A stretch of DNA of 64,000 nucleotides from an uncultured Lachnospiraceae bacterium (GTDB lineage Bacteria > Bacillota > Clostridia > Lachnospirales > Lachnospiraceae). This document shows, one piece after another, positions 17,115 through 27,125 of this stretch (position 1 is its first letter; every line of letters starts with the position of its first letter). Made by a program: the position numbers and the translations under genes. Location of the stretch: the NCBI GenBank assembly GCA_946405185.1, contig CAMJGH010000004.1, forward strand, positions 1 through 64,000. The letters are read 5' to 3'. The notes below the pieces were generated by a model. That model was not told where the DNA came from. It was given only the letters and a program-made list of their open reading frames with translations, and did no database searches.

Positions 17115-18533
17115 ATGAGTGATTTTGAAAACTACGGCGGGCAGGAAGCCCCCACGGAGGAGAACGGCCTGCCGGCTTACACGCCGGCGCCGGTCCCTCA
17201 GCCGGAGCCCCCGAAGCGGGGGTTCGGCTTTTTAAAGGGCCTGGTGTGCGTGCTTTTCGGCATCATGCTGGGCGTGCTGTGCCTGGCCTTCTACCTGGCG
17301 GCGGACGGACGGCTGAGCTACCGCGTGGAGCCGACCGCCAAAGAGGAGAGCGCCACCGGGCGGCGCCGCCGCTCGGAGACATCCGAGGCCACGCAGCCGG
17401 AGGACCCCTCCGCGCAGACGGCGGAGCCGGTGGCGGACGATGAGCCGCTCTTAAATGAGCAGACGCTGAAGGAACTGGCGGACATCGAAGCCTACATCGA
17501 CGACTACTTCTTCTATGAGCAGGACCGTCAGGCCATGCGCGACGGCCTCCTGCAGGGGGTGGTGCGCTCCCTTCCCGATGACTACGCCTACTACTACAAC
17601 GAGGCGGAGTTCCAGAAGCTCATCGAGGAGGATGAGGGCGAGTACTGCGGCATCGGCGTGCAGGTCATGCAGGACGGCAAGACGCTTCAGATCACGGTGA
17701 CGAAGGTCTTCAAGGGCTCGCCGGCACTCGAAGCCGGCATCCTCCCGGGGGATATCCTCACGGCCGTGGACGGCATGAACGTGCAGGAGATGGACCTGAA
17801 CACCGTGGTCACCTACATCCGCGGCGAGCCGGGCACCACGGTGGATCTGACGTTCTTCCGCCCCTCCGAAAACGACTATGTGGACGTGACGAGCGGCCGC
17901 GCGAAGATCGACACCCCCTCGGTGGAGTGGGAGATGCTGGACGGCCAGATCGGCTACATCCAGCTGGAGCAGTTCATCGAGAACACCTATGACCAGTACG
18001 TGGCGGCGCTGGATGACCTGACGGCCCAGGGCATGAAGGGCCTCATTGTGGACGTCCGGGACGATCCGGGCGGACTGCTGGACATCGTGGTGGACATCTG
18101 CGATGAGATGGTGCCGGAAGGCCTGGTCATCTCGGTCCGTGACCGCAACGGCGCGGAGGAGAACTACTATTCGGATGCCTCACAGCGCGTCAGCCTCCCC
18201 ACGGTGGTCCTCACCAACGGCAATACGGCTTCGGCGGCGGAGATCTTTACCGCCAACCTGCAGGACTACGGCGTGGCCACGGTCATCGGCACCAAGACCT
18301 TCGGCAAGGGCATCGTGCAGACCATCATCCCGCTGTCGGGCTACAAGACGGCCCTGAAGATCACCACGGCGGAGTACTATACGCCGAACGGCGTCTGCAT
18401 CCACGGCGAAGGCATCGAGCCGGACATCGTGGTGGAACTGGACGAAGAGGCGCAGGGGCAGGCCATCATCCCGCGCGAACTGGACAACCAGCTGCAGAAG
18501 GCCATCGAAGTGATCGAGGACATGCTGGACTGA
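17115..18533 (+). CDS. S41-family C-terminal processing peptidase
   Basis: Membrane-anchored carboxy-terminal protease (CtpA type), 472 residues. The cytosolic N-terminus is Pro-rich, one transmembrane helix lies at about residues 38-58, and an extracytoplasmic Arg/Glu-rich spacer follows. A PDZ domain occupies about 165-240 (EYCGIGVQVM, KGSPALEAGILPGDILTAVDG). The protease core has VRDDPGG, catalytic Ser373 in GNTASAAEIF and Lys398 in GTKTFGKGIVQ, the Ser/Lys dyad. GGAG 8 bp upstream, inside the end of the regulator gene, serves as ribosome site. Co-transcription with the regulator and probably with the epimerase gene is likely. Confidence 0.92.
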   Translation: MSDFENYGGQEAPTEENGLPAYTPAPVPQPEPPKRGFGFLKGLVCVLFGIMLGVLCLAFYLAADGRLSYRVEPTAKEESATGRRRRSETSEATQPEDPSAQTAEPVADDEPLLNEQTLKELADIEAYIDDYFFYEQDRQAMRDGLLQGVVRSLPDDYAYYYNEAEFQKLIEEDEGEYCGIGVQVMQDGKTLQITVTKVFKGSPALEAGILPGDILTAVDGMNVQEMDLNTVVTYIRGEPGTTVDLTFFRPSENDYVDVTSGRAKIDTPSVEWEMLDGQIGYIQLEQFIENTYDQYVAALDDLTAQGMKGLIVDVRDDPGGLLDIVVDICDEMVPEGLVISVRDRNGAEENYYSDASQRVSLPTVVLTNGNTASAAEIFTANLQDYGVATVIGTKTFGKGIVQTIIPLSGYKTALKITTAEYYTPNGVCIHGEGIEPDIVVELDEEAQGQAIIPRELDNQLQKAIEVIEDMLD

Positions 18534-18546
18534 AAGAGGAGCGAGT

Positions 18547-19623
18547 ATGAAACTGACGAGAGAGACCTTCGGCGTGACCGCTTCCGGGCAGGAGGTGGAG
18601 CGCTTCCTCATGGCCGCGGAGAACGGCATGTCCGCTTCGTTCCTCACGCTTGGCGCCATCTGGGAGACCATGAAGGTGCCGGGGCGTGACGGGCAGACGG
18701 CGGATGTCATCCTGGGGTTTGACGACCTGCCGTCTTATGAGACCAACATCCCGCATTTCGGCTCGCCCATCGGGCGCAACGCCAACCGCATCGGCGGCGC
18801 ATCCTTCCCGCTGAACGGGAAGGTCATCCCGCTGGCGGATACCGGCGCCGGCAACAACATCCATTCCGGCCCCAACCTCTATCACCGCCGGATGTGGGAG
18901 GCCGCGGACTGCGGGTGCGACGGGGAGCGCGCGTTTGTGACGTTCCGGCTCGTCAGCCCGGACGGAGACCAGGGCTTCCCCGGCAATCTGGTGATGGATA
19001 TCACCTACTCGCTGTCGGAGGACGGCTCCATGGAGATCCACTACCACGGTGTGCCGGATGCGGACACCCTGGTGAACTTCACCAACCACTGCTACTTCAA
19101 CCTCTGCGGGCAGGAGCATCCGGAGCGCGCCATGGACCAGCTGGTCACGGTGTACGCGGAGCAGTTCTCGGTCTGCAACGCTACGGGCCTGGCCACGGGC
19201 GAGCTGCGCGATGTGGCCGGCACGCCGTTTGATTTTCGCACGGAGAAGAAGCTCTCCCGGGATATCGGCGAGGACTGCGAACAGCTGCGCTTTGGCAACG
19301 GGTACGACCACAACTTCGTGCTGCCGGGGACGCGCGGCGAGCTGAAGCACGCCGCCGTCTGCCGCGATGAAGTAGGCGGCCGACGCATGGACGTCTTCAC
19401 CACCGAGCCGGGCATCCAGATCTACACCTACAATATGTCCAAAGAGCGCGAGGCCATGCTCCCGCCCGGCAAGGGAGGCACGCACTACACCTTCCGGTCG
19501 GCCTGCTGCTTCGAGACGCAGATCATCCCCGACGCCATCCATCACCCGGAATTTGACCAGCCGGTGGTGAAGGCGGGCGAGGCTTACGATTCAAAGACGA
19601 TATACAGATTCTCAGTACAGTAA
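18547..19623 (+). CDS. galM: Aldose 1-epimerase
   Basis: Interconverts the alpha and beta anomers of aldoses such as galactose and glucose. The family pattern is clear in 358 residues: SPIGRNANRIGG near 76, NIHSGPNLYHRRMW, the catalytic His region VNFTNHCYFNLCG near 180, GYDHNFVLPG near 255 and the C-terminal EPGIQIYTYN and CFETQIIPDAIHHPEF. The start has AAGAGGAGCG upstream. It is 13 bp from the protease gene. The intergenic region after it carries the structured repeat copy 1. Confidence 0.94.
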   Translation: MKLTRETFGVTASGQEVERFLMAAENGMSASFLTLGAIWETMKVPGRDGQTADVILGFDDLPSYETNIPHFGSPIGRNANRIGGASFPLNGKVIPLADTGAGNNIHSGPNLYHRRMWEAADCGCDGERAFVTFRLVSPDGDQGFPGNLVMDITYSLSEDGSMEIHYHGVPDADTLVNFTNHCYFNLCGQEHPERAMDQLVTVYAEQFSVCNATGLATGELRDVAGTPFDFRTEKKLSRDIGEDCEQLRFGNGYDHNFVLPGTRGELKHAAVCRDEVGGRRMDVFTTEPGIQIYTYNMSKEREAMLPPGKGGTHYTFRSACCFETQIIPDAIHHPEFDQPVVKAGEAYDSKTIYRFSVQ

Positions 19624-19691
19624 GGAAGAAGCATTTCCCGGCATTCTCTTTCCGCTTCCCTGCGGCCGCGAATTGTCATCAGCCCGAAGAA

Positions 19692-19818
19692 GGCATGGTG
19701 CTTTTCAGGCCCCTCTGCGAAGGCCGGCACTTAACGAGCGAAGCCTCGAAGAGGCAAGCGAGTTTAGTGTCCGCTGCCTTGAGCAGGGGAGTGGGAACGT
19801 GCCTGAAAAGCACCTGCC
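19692..19818 (+). repeat. Structured dispersed repeat, copy 1
   Basis: A 127-bp element in the 260-bp gap between galM and the next gene; no ORF. It folds as one long rod. Outer stems: GGCA/TGCC, then 14 perfect pairs GGTGCTTTTCAGGC (19697-19710) with GCCTGAAAAGCACC (19801-19814). Next CCCCT/AGGGG and AAGGC/GCCTT, then GGCAC/GTGTC, and a tip hairpin GCCTC-GAA-GAGGC. Complementarity continues outward as AGCCC (19681-19685) with GGGCT (19824-19828). A second copy is at 53706-53833. See the finding for the compensatory changes. Confidence 0.85.
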
Positions 19819-19883
19819 GATGAGGGCTTTATGATTTATCTGCATTGCATGTTCCATCAGTTGTGAATTGAGAAAGGCCTGCC

Positions 19884-20867
19884 ATGAAGATTGCTTTTTA
19901 TTCGCTGCGCGATTTCGACGAGCTCCCGCTTTGCGAGGAGCTCGCCGCTTCGTACGGCATGGAGTTTGTGTGGACGCCGGATCCGATCAGCGAGGAGAAT
20001 CTGTCGCTGGCGGAGGGGTGCATTGCCGTCAGTTCCACGCCGTGTTACTTTCCGGAGGAGTTTGCCGACCGGCTGCATGAAATGGGCGTGAAGTACGTGA
20101 CCTGCCGCAGCATCGGCTTTGACCACCTGCCGCTCGGGCGCCTGGCGGAACTGGGCATGCGGGCGGCCAACACCGCCTACCCCACGGAGTGCGTGGCCAA
20201 CCACGCGCTGATGCTGATCCTGATGACCACCCGGCGGACGGGCATGGCCATGGCCGGTGTGGCCAACCAGGATTTCTCGCTGCGCGGCAAGATGGGCCGG
20301 GAGATCGGCGGCCTGACGGTGGGGGTGCTTGGCACCGGGCACATCGGGCGGGTATTGATCTCCCACCTGGCGCCGTTTGGCTGCCGCATCCTGGCGTACG
20401 ACAAGTACCCGAGTGCGGAACTGGCGGGGCTGGCTGAGTACAAAAGCTTTGATGAGGTGCTGGCCGAAAGCGATGTCATCAGCGTGCACATGCCGGCCAG
20501 CGACGAGACGCACCACCTGCTGGATGATGCCGCGTTTTCGAAGATGAAGGACGGCGTCTGCATCGTCAACACCGCCCGCGGCAGCCTGATCGACTCGTTT
20601 GCGCTGATGCGGGCCATCCGCTCCGGCAAGGTGAGCGGGGCGGGGCTGGACGTCATCGAGGCCGAAAACGATCTGGTGTACCACGACCTGCACGGTCAGG
20701 CGCTGGACCACGACGAATACTACGCGCTCAAGAGCTTCCCGAACATCATCCTGACCGGGCACACCGCCTTCTACACCGAGACCACCATCCGCTGCATGGT
20801 GGAGGATTCGTTCCGGAGCGTGGCGCTGTTTGAGGAAGGGAAGGAGAACCCGCGCGAGGTGGGCTGA
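19884..20867 (+). CDS. D-2-hydroxyacid dehydrogenase, D-lactate dehydrogenase type
   Basis: NAD-dependent reductase of 2-keto acids, probably pyruvate to D-lactate. 327 residues. The nucleotide-binding motif is [11 protein letters not shown] near 150. Catalytic residues are Arg in NTARGSLID, Glu in [12 protein letters not shown] and His in [26 protein letters not shown] before the cofactor domain fits the D-LDH/VanH branch. The ribosome site is weak (GAGAAAGG, 19870-19877). Its gap to uvrB holds a terminator and a LexA box, so it is transcribed separately. Whether lactate or another hydroxyacid is the product is not decidable here. Confidence 0.88.
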   Translation: MKIAFYSLRDFDELPLCEELAASYGMEFVWTPDPISEENLSLAEGCIAVSSTPCYFPEEFADRLHEMGVKYVTCRSIGFDHLPLGRLAELGMRAANTAYPTECVANHALMLILMTTRRTGMAMAGVANQDFSLRGKMGREIGGLTVGVLGTGHIGRVLISHLAPFGCRILAYDKYPSAELAGLAEYKSFDEVLAESDVISVHMPASDETHHLLDDAAFSKMKDGVCIVNTARGSLIDSFALMRAIRSGKVSGAGLDVIEAENDLVYHDLHGQALDHDEYYALKSFPNIILTGHTAFYTETTIRCMVEDSFRSVALFEEGKENPREVG

Positions 20868-20883
20868 CAGGCCTGCGGACAAT

Positions 20884-20897
20884 CGAACGTACGTTTG
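20884..20897. promoter_or_regulatory. LexA (SOS) box upstream of uvrB
   Basis: CGAACGTACGTTTG matches the Gram-positive LexA/DinR consensus CGAAC-N4-GTTYG at every fixed position, including the preferred R-N-R-Y centre (GTAC). It lies 104 bp upstream of the uvrB start. A possible -10 TATGAT is at 20931-20936 with TGTTCA 17 bp before it. Confidence 0.9.
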
Positions 20898-20939
20898 CAA
20901 AAACCGCTGTTCAAAGGCCGTGATTTGTGATATGATAGG

Positions 20940-20971
20940 CGCACTCCCTGCGGGGAGTGCGTCTGTTTTTT
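20940..20971 (+). terminator. Intrinsic terminator between the dehydrogenase gene and uvrB
   Basis: Perfect 9-bp stem CGCACTCCC/GGGAGTGCG with loop TGCG, then TCTGTTTTTT. It probably ends the upstream dehydrogenase transcript. It starts only 4 nt after the putative uvrB -10 box, so an uvrB transcript beginning at about 20943 would lack the first bases of the stem and escape it. Confidence 0.8.
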
Positions 20972-21000
20972 CCGTCTTGAAAAACGTCCGGGGAGGCCGC

Positions 21001-22983
21001 ATGGATCACTTCGTTCTGCATTCCGAATACAAACCTACCGGCGATCAGCCGCAGGCCATCGAGGCGCTGGTGAACGGCTTCCGGGAGGGCAATCAGTTTC
21101 AGACGCTGCTTGGCGTCACCGGTTCCGGCAAGACCTTCACCATGGCCAACATCATCGAGCAGCTCAACCGCCCCACGCTGGTGCTCGCGCACAACAAGAC
21201 GCTGGCGGCGCAGCTGTACTCGGAGTTCAAGGAGTTCTTCCCCGAGAATGCGGTGGAGTATTTTGTTTCCTATTACGATTACTACCAGCCGGAGGCCTAC
21301 GTCCCGCAGACGGACACCTACATCGAGAAGGATTCCGCCATCAACGACGAGATCGACAAACTCCGCCACTCGGCTACGGCAGCCCTCTCCGAAAGGCGTG
21401 ATGTCATCATCGTGGCGTCCGTCTCCTGCATCTACGGCCTGGGTTCGCCCATCGACTACCAGAACATGGTCATCAGCCTGCGCCCCGGCATGGAGAAGGA
21501 CCGCGATGAGGTGATCCGCAAGTTGGTCGCCATCCAGTACGAGCGCGGCGACATGGACTTCCACCGCACCACTTTCCGCGTGCGCGGCGACGTGCTGGAG
21601 GTCTTTCCGGCGGCGTCGGACGATACCGCCATCCGCGTGGAGTTCTTCGGCGACGAGGTGGACCGCATCGCGGAGTTCGATCCGCTGACCGGTGAGGTGA
21701 AGAACTACCTGAACCACGTGGCCATCTTCCCGGCCTCGCATTACGTGGTGCCGGAAGAGCAGATGAAGCGCGCCATCCTGCGCATTGAGAAAGAGCTGGA
21801 GGAGCGCGTGGCGTACTTCAAGCGCGAGAACCGCCTCATCGAGGCGCAGCGCATCGCCGAGCGCACCAACTACGACATCGAGATGATGCGGGAGACGGGC
21901 TTCTGCTCCGGCATCGAGAACTATTCGGCGCCGCTGGCCGGCCTGGAGCCGGGCGCCACGCCGAATACCCTGCTGGACTACTTCCCGGACGATTTCCTGA
22001 TCATGGTGGATGAGTCGCACATGACCATCCCGCAGGTGCGGGGCATGTTCAACGGCGACAGGGCGCGCAAGACCACGCTGGTGGACTACGGCTTCCGCCT
22101 GCCTTCCGCGCTGGACAACCGGCCGCTCAACTTTGAGGAGTTTGAGTCGCACATCGACCAGATGCTCTTTGTCTCGGCCACGCCCGGTGTGTATGAGGAG
22201 CAGCACGAGCTGCTGCGCGTGGAGCAGGTGATCCGCCCCACGGGCCTGCTGGATCCGGAGGTGTCGGTCCGGCCGGTGGCCGGGCAGATCGACGACCTGC
22301 TCTACGAGATCCGGAAAGAGACCGCCGCCCACCACAAGGTGCTGGTGACCACGCTGACCAAGCGCATGGCGGAGGACCTCACGGACTACCTGCGGGATGC
22401 CGGCGTGCGCGTCAAGTACCTGCACTCGGACATCGCGGCCTTAGAGCGCGCCGAGATCATCCGCGACATGCGCATGGATGTGTTCGATGTGCTGGTGGGC
22501 ATCAACCTCCTGCGTGAGGGCCTGGACATCCCGGAGATCACGCTGGTGGCCATCCTGGATGCCGATAAGGAAGGGTTCCTGCGGTCCGGCACGTCGCTGA
22601 TCCAGACCATCGGCCGCGCGGCCCGCAACGTGGACGGCCACGTGATCATGTACGCCGACACCTGGACGGATTCCATGAAGTACGCCATCGGCGAGACCAA
22701 CCGCCGCCGCGCCATCCAGCAGGCCTACAACGAAGAGCACCACATCACCCCGGAGACCATCCACAAGGCGGTGCGCGATCTGATCGCGGTCACGCACGCC
22801 GCCGAGAAGGCGCAGGTCACGCTGGAGCGGGATCCGGAATCCATGACGAAGAAGGAACTGAACGCGCTCATCGGCAGACTGACCAAGCAGATGAAGAAGT
22901 CCGCCTCGGAACTGGATTTCGAGACGGCCGCCGAACTGCGCGACAAGATCAGGGATCTGCGCACCTATCTGGAGGAGGAGTGA
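21001..22983 (+). CDS. uvrB: UvrABC excinuclease subunit B
   Basis: Helicase-like damage-verification subunit of nucleotide excision repair. 660 residues, normal. Walker A GVTGSGKT near residue 40, the beta-hairpin region [23 protein letters not shown] near 90, DESH as the DEAD-type motif, [19 protein letters not shown] as motif VI, and a C-terminal UVR domain. ATG 21001 follows GGGGAGG; an in-frame reading from 20830 would cross the terminator and the promoter and is rejected. It is SOS-controlled through the LexA box and precedes uvrA by 21 bp. Confidence 0.97.
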   Translation: MDHFVLHSEYKPTGDQPQAIEALVNGFREGNQFQTLLGVTGSGKTFTMANIIEQLNRPTLVLAHNKTLAAQLYSEFKEFFPENAVEYFVSYYDYYQPEAYVPQTDTYIEKDSAINDEIDKLRHSATAALSERRDVIIVASVSCIYGLGSPIDYQNMVISLRPGMEKDRDEVIRKLVAIQYERGDMDFHRTTFRVRGDVLEVFPAASDDTAIRVEFFGDEVDRIAEFDPLTGEVKNYLNHVAIFPASHYVVPEEQMKRAILRIEKELEERVAYFKRENRLIEAQRIAERTNYDIEMMRETGFCSGIENYSAPLAGLEPGATPNTLLDYFPDDFLIMVDESHMTIPQVRGMFNGDRARKTTLVDYGFRLPSALDNRPLNFEEFESHIDQMLFVSATPGVYEEQHELLRVEQVIRPTGLLDPEVSVRPVAGQIDDLLYEIRKETAAHHKVLVTTLTKRMAEDLTDYLRDAGVRVKYLHSDIAALERAEIIRDMRMDVFDVLVGINLLREGLDIPEITLVAILDADKEGFLRSGTSLIQTIGRAARNVDGHVIMYADTWTDSMKYAIGETNRRRAIQQAYNEEHHITPETIHKAVRDLIAVTHAAEKAQVTLERDPESMTKKELNALIGRLTKQMKKSASELDFETAAELRDKIRDLRTYLEEE

Positions 22984-23004
22984 CGGGGTTTCCCGTTCGC
23001 ATTT

Positions 23005-25836
23005 ATGGAACAGCCTTACATCAAGATCCGCGGAGCGCGGGAACACAACTTAAAAGGCATCGACGTGGACATCCCGCGCGGCAAGCTCGTGGTCTTAACG
23101 GGCCTGTCCGGGTCGGGCAAGAGCTCGCTGGCCTTTGACACCATCTACGCCGAGGGGCAGCGCCGCTACATGGAGTCGCTTTCGTCCTACGCGCGCATGT
23201 TTCTGGGGCAGATGGAGAAGCCGGACGTGGACCAGATCGACGGCCTGTCGCCTGCCATTTCCATCGACCAGAAATCCACCAACCGCAACCCGCGCTCCAC
23301 GGTGGGCACGGTCACGGAGATCTACGACTACCTGCGCCTGCTGTACGCCCGCATCGGCGTGCCGCACTGCCCGAACTGCGGCCGCGAGATCCGCAAGCAG
23401 TCGGTGGACCAGATGGTCGATCAGGTGATGGGCATGCCGGAGCGCACGCGCATCCAGCTGCTGGCGCCGGTGGTGCGCGGCAAGAAGGGCACCCACGCAA
23501 AACTCCTGGACCAGGCAAGACGCGCCGGGTACGTGCGCGCCATGGTGGACGGGAACCTCTACGAACTGTCCGAAGACATCACGCTGGAGAAGAACATCAA
23601 GCACAACATCGAGATCGTGGTGGACCGCCTCTCGGTCCGGCCCGGCATCGAGTCCCGCCTGACGGATTCCATCGAGACCGTCCTGAAACTGGCGGACGGC
23701 CTGTGCGTGGTGGATGTGGTGGACGGCAAGCCCATCACGTTTTCGTCCAGCTTTGCCTGCCCGTACTGCGATATCTCCATCGCGGAGATCGAGCCCCGCA
23801 GCTTTTCGTTCAACAATCCGTTCGGCGCCTGCCCGGAGTGCGCGGGCCTGGGCTACAAGATGGAGTTTGACCCGGATCTGATGATCCCGGATCAGACGCT
23901 CTCCATCAACCAGGGGGCCATCACGGCCACCGGCTGGCAGTCGGCCGCCAAGCCCGGCGGGTTCTCGCGCGCCATCCTCGAGGCCATGGCGGAGGAGTAC
24001 CATTTCTCGCTGGACACGCCGTACCAGGATTATCCGCCGCACGTCAAGGATCTGATCCTGCACGGCACCGGCGGGCACGTGCTCAAAGTCCGCTATCACG
24101 GCCAGCGCGGGGTGGGTGTCTACGACGTGCCGTTTGAGGGGCTCATCGAGAACGAGGAGCGCCGCTACCGCGAGACGTTCTCGGAGTCGCAGAAAGCCGA
24201 GTATGAGACCTACATGCGCATCACGCCCTGCCGCGCCTGCAAGGGGCAGCGCCTGAAGCCGGACGCCCTGGCCGTCACGGTGGGGGATGAGAACATCTGG
24301 CAGGTGACCACCCACTCCATCGGCGACCTGTCGCGCTATCTGGACGGGCTGCAGATCACCAACCAGCAGCGCCTCATCGGCGGGCAGATCCTGAAAGAGA
24401 TCCGCTCCCGCGTGCAGTTCCTGATCGATGTGGGCCTGGACTACCTGACGCTCGCGCGCGGCACCGCCAGCCTCTCGGGCGGCGAGGCGCAGCGCATCCG
24501 TCTGGCCACGCAGGTCGGCTCCGGCCTGGTGGGCGTGGCCTACATCCTGGACGAGCCGTCCATCGGCCTGCACCAGAAGGACAACGACAAGCTGCTGGCC
24601 ACCCTGCAGCACCTGCGGGATCTGGGCAACACGGTGCTGGTGGTGGAGCACGATGAGGACACCATGCGCGCCGCGGACTGGATCGTGGACATCGGCCCGT
24701 CGGCCGGCATCCACGGCGGAAAAGTGGTCGCCACCGGCACGTGGCAGGATATCTGCAAGGTGCCGGAATCCCTGACGGGCGCGTATCTGTCCGGCCGCAT
24801 GAAGATCCCGGTGCCGAAGGCCCGCCGCAAGCCGAACGGCTGGCTGACGGTGCGCGGAGCGGCGCAGAACAACCTCAAGCACATTGACGTGGCCTTCCCG
24901 CTGGGGGTGTTCACCTGCGTGACGGGTGTCTCCGGCTCGGGCAAGAGCTCGCTGGTCAACGAGATCCTCTACAAGTCGCTCGCGCGGACGCTCAACCGCG
25001 CGCACACCATTCCGGGCGCGCACGATGGCATCGAAGGCGCGGAGCAGCTGGACAAGATCATCGCCATCGACCAGAGCCCCATCGGCCGCACGCCGCGCTC
25101 GAACCCCGCCACCTACACCGGCGTGTTCGATCTGATCAGAGATCTGTTTGCGAGCACATCGGATGCCAAGGCGCGCGGCTACAAAAAAGGGCGTTTCTCC
25201 TTCAACGTGAAGGGCGGGCGGTGCGAGGCCTGCTCGGGCGACGGCATCATCAAGATCGAGATGCACTTCCTGGCGGATGTCTACGTGCCCTGCGAAGTCT
25301 GCGGCGGCCGGCGCTACAACCGCGAGACGCTGGAGGTCAAGTACAAAGGCAAGAGCATTTTCGACGTGCTGGACATGACGGTGGAGGAGGCGCTCACGTT
25401 CTTCGCCAACGTTCCGGCCATCCGCAGCAAGATCCAGACGCTCTATGATGTGGGTCTGGGGTATGTGAAACTGGGTCAGCCCTCCACGGAGCTCTCCGGC
25501 GGCGAGGCGCAGCGCATCAAGCTGGCCACCGAGCTCTCCCGGCGCTCCACCGGCCGCACCATCTACGTGCTGGACGAGCCCACCACGGGCCTTCACTTTG
25601 CGGACGTGCACAAGCTGGTGGACATCCTGCACCGTCTGGCGGACGGCGGCAACACCGTCATCGTCATCGAGCACAACCTGGATGTCATCAAGACGGCGGA
25701 CTACATCGTGGACATGGGCCCGGACGGCGGCGACCGCGGCGGCACCGTGGTCACGCAGGGGACGCCGGAGCAGGTGGCGGAGCACCCCACCTCGTATACG
25801 GGCGTGTACGTGAAGCGGTGCCTGGAAAAGGCGTAA
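23005..25836 (+). CDS. uvrA: UvrABC excinuclease subunit A
   Basis: Damage-sensing ATPase with two ABC modules. 943 residues. First module: Walker [15 protein letters not shown] near residue 33, zinc knuckle [30 protein letters not shown], and signature [14 protein letters not shown]. Second module: [11 protein letters not shown], zinc finger [29 protein letters not shown] and signature [15 protein letters not shown]. The start has no close ribosome site: GGAGGAG lies 24 bp upstream with a small ACGGG/CCCGT hairpin (22983-22996) in between, which would bring the two together if folded. Coupled with uvrB in one SOS unit. Confidence 0.97.
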   Translation: MEQPYIKIRGAREHNLKGIDVDIPRGKLVVLTGLSGSGKSSLAFDTIYAEGQRRYMESLSSYARMFLGQMEKPDVDQIDGLSPAISIDQKSTNRNPRSTVGTVTEIYDYLRLLYARIGVPHCPNCGREIRKQSVDQMVDQVMGMPERTRIQLLAPVVRGKKGTHAKLLDQARRAGYVRAMVDGNLYELSEDITLEKNIKHNIEIVVDRLSVRPGIESRLTDSIETVLKLADGLCVVDVVDGKPITFSSSFACPYCDISIAEIEPRSFSFNNPFGACPECAGLGYKMEFDPDLMIPDQTLSINQGAITATGWQSAAKPGGFSRAILEAMAEEYHFSLDTPYQDYPPHVKDLILHGTGGHVLKVRYHGQRGVGVYDVPFEGLIENEERRYRETFSESQKAEYETYMRITPCRACKGQRLKPDALAVTVGDENIWQVTTHSIGDLSRYLDGLQITNQQRLIGGQILKEIRSRVQFLIDVGLDYLTLARGTASLSGGEAQRIRLATQVGSGLVGVAYILDEPSIGLHQKDNDKLLATLQHLRDLGNTVLVVEHDEDTMRAADWIVDIGPSAGIHGGKVVATGTWQDICKVPESLTGAYLSGRMKIPVPKARRKPNGWLTVRGAAQNNLKHIDVAFPLGVFTCVTGVSGSGKSSLVNEILYKSLARTLNRAHTIPGAHDGIEGAEQLDKIIAIDQSPIGRTPRSNPATYTGVFDLIRDLFASTSDAKARGYKKGRFSFNVKGGRCEACSGDGIIKIEMHFLADVYVPCEVCGGRRYNRETLEVKYKGKSIFDVLDMTVEEALTFFANVPAIRSKIQTLYDVGLGYVKLGQPSTELSGGEAQRIKLATELSRRSTGRTIYVLDEPTTGLHFADVHKLVDILHRLADGGNTVIVIEHNLDVIKTADYIVDMGPDGGDRGGTVVTQGTPEQVAEHPTSYTGVYVKRCLEKA

Positions 25837-25891
25837 GGCCGCCGCGTTCCGGTGCCCGGAAACCGTCTTTTTACACGGATTTCACAAAACA

Positions 25892-25940
25892 TTCACAGCG
25901 GGCGGGGACGTGTCCGGTTGACGGGCGTCCCCGCTGTGAA
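25892..25940. promoter_or_regulatory. Imperfect inverted repeat across the PPIase promoter
   Basis: Left arm 25892-25910 (TTCACAG, then GGGGACG) is matched by the right arm CGTCCCCGCTGTGAA at 25926-25940, with four extra bases in the left arm. The right arm fills the -35/-10 spacer. No T-run follows on either strand, so an operator or a transcript-end stem for uvrA are both possible. Confidence 0.55.
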
Positions 25941-25947
25941 GTATACT
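25918..25947 (+). promoter_or_regulatory. Promoter of the PPIase lipoprotein gene
   Basis: TTGACG, 18 bp, TATACT, about 85 bp upstream of the start codon. Confidence 0.7.
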
Positions 25948-26032
25948 GTCACAGGCTGCCGGGAGCGGTTTCCGGCAGGAGAGAGAAGCCGGCCGTGCCG
26001 GCTTCCGTTTTAAGGGAACAGGGGAAACGATC

Positions 26033-27094
26033 ATGAAGAAACTGATGATGATCCTGCTGTCGGCGGCGCTTCTGGTGTCGCTCGCCGGCTGCAGCGGCAA
26101 GGGAAATGACGGCAAGTCCGCGAACGGCAACGTGGAAGGGCAGGATATGTCCGCCTACGTGACGCTGGCCAACTACAAGGGGCTGGACTCCGGCGTGACC
26201 AAACAGGAAGTGACCGAAGAGCAGATCGAGCAGGAGCTTGCCTCCTTCCTCGGCTTCTACGCGGAGCAGGCGGACGTGACGGACCGCCCCGCGGAGATGG
26301 GAGATATCTGCTCCATCGATTACTCCGGCAAAATGGACGGGGTGCAGTTTGAGGGCGGCACCGGGTCGTATGACCTGCCGCTGGGCTCTGGCAGCTTCAT
26401 TCCCGGCTTTGAAGAGGGCGTCGTGGGCATGAACATCGGCGAGACGAAGGACATCACCGTCACGTTCCCGGATCCGTACCGGAACAACCCGGATTTTTCG
26501 GGCAAGGAAGCCGTCTTCACGGTGACCTTAAAAAGCATCAAGGCCCCCGTCGACAAAGAACTGACGGATGAACTGGTGGCAGCCAATTCAGCCTACGCCA
26601 CGGTGGACGAACTGCGTGAGAGCATCCGTACTTACTATGCGGAAATGTACGACCAGCAGTACCGGTCGGACAAGGAAGCCGCCATCATGAAGGCGGTCAC
26701 CGAGGCCAGCACGTTCAAGAGCCTTCCGGAGAGCATGGTCACCTATTACACGGATTACTACCGCACCTACGTGGAGCAGATGGCGGCCAGTTACAACATG
26801 ACGCTCGATCAGTTCCTGGCGCAGAGCGGCATGAACCAGGAATCCTACCAGAAGTGGCTGGACGAGTCGGTCGACCAGTCCACCAAGGGCTGGGTGATCT
26901 ATCAGGCCATCGCGCAGGCGGAGGGCATCACGGTGGAAGAAGCCGCCGTGGACGAGCTGATCGCCGGGTATGCGGCTCAGAACAGCCAGAGCGCGGACGA
27001 GTTCATGCAGGCCAACAGCCTGGACCGGGAGGAGTTCCGCTTTTCGGCGCTGGCCGAGAAAGTGGCGGATTTCCTGATCGAAAACAACAACTGA
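26033..27094 (+). CDS. FKBP-type peptidyl-prolyl isomerase lipoprotein, trigger-factor-like
   Basis: Probably an extracytoplasmic folding factor. The signal MKKLMMILLSAALLVSLAGC has lipidation Cys20 in the lipobox LAGC. After a Gly/Asn/Lys linker, residues about 60-175 resemble the trigger factor/FKBP layout: VTEEQIEQELASFLG, GDICSIDYSGKMDGVQFEGG, LGSGSFIPGFEEGVVGMNIGETKDITVTFPDPY and AVFTVTLKSI are FKBP hallmarks. The C-terminal 170 residues are helical and resemble the trigger factor chaperone arms. 353 residues. It functions outside the membrane, unlike cytosolic trigger factor. Own promoter; GGGGAAACG serves as ribosome site. Confidence 0.85.
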   Translation: MKKLMMILLSAALLVSLAGCSGKGNDGKSANGNVEGQDMSAYVTLANYKGLDSGVTKQEVTEEQIEQELASFLGFYAEQADVTDRPAEMGDICSIDYSGKMDGVQFEGGTGSYDLPLGSGSFIPGFEEGVVGMNIGETKDITVTFPDPYRNNPDFSGKEAVFTVTLKSIKAPVDKELTDELVAANSAYATVDELRESIRTYYAEMYDQQYRSDKEAAIMKAVTEASTFKSLPESMVTYYTDYYRTYVEQMAASYNMTLDQFLAQSGMNQESYQKWLDESVDQSTKGWVIYQAIAQAEGITVEEAAVDELIAGYAAQNSQSADEFMQANSLDREEFRFSALAEKVADFLIENNN

Positions 27095-27125
27095 CAGGCG
27101 GCTTTGCAGCCGGAAGGAGACGGAG

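Noticed and set aside
19830..19883. Promoter for the D-2-hydroxyacid dehydrogenase from TATGAT at 19830
   Set aside because: No acceptable -35 at 16-18 bp; the position falls inside the structured repeat.
20830..21000. Longer uvrB beginning at 20830
   Set aside because: This would run through the dehydrogenase end, LexA box and terminator; the family starts at the ATG at 21001.
23095..25785. 896-codon minus-strand open frame opposite uvrA
   Set aside because: Rich in His, Arg, Val and Ala with no domain pattern, and fully inside uvrA; a shadow frame.
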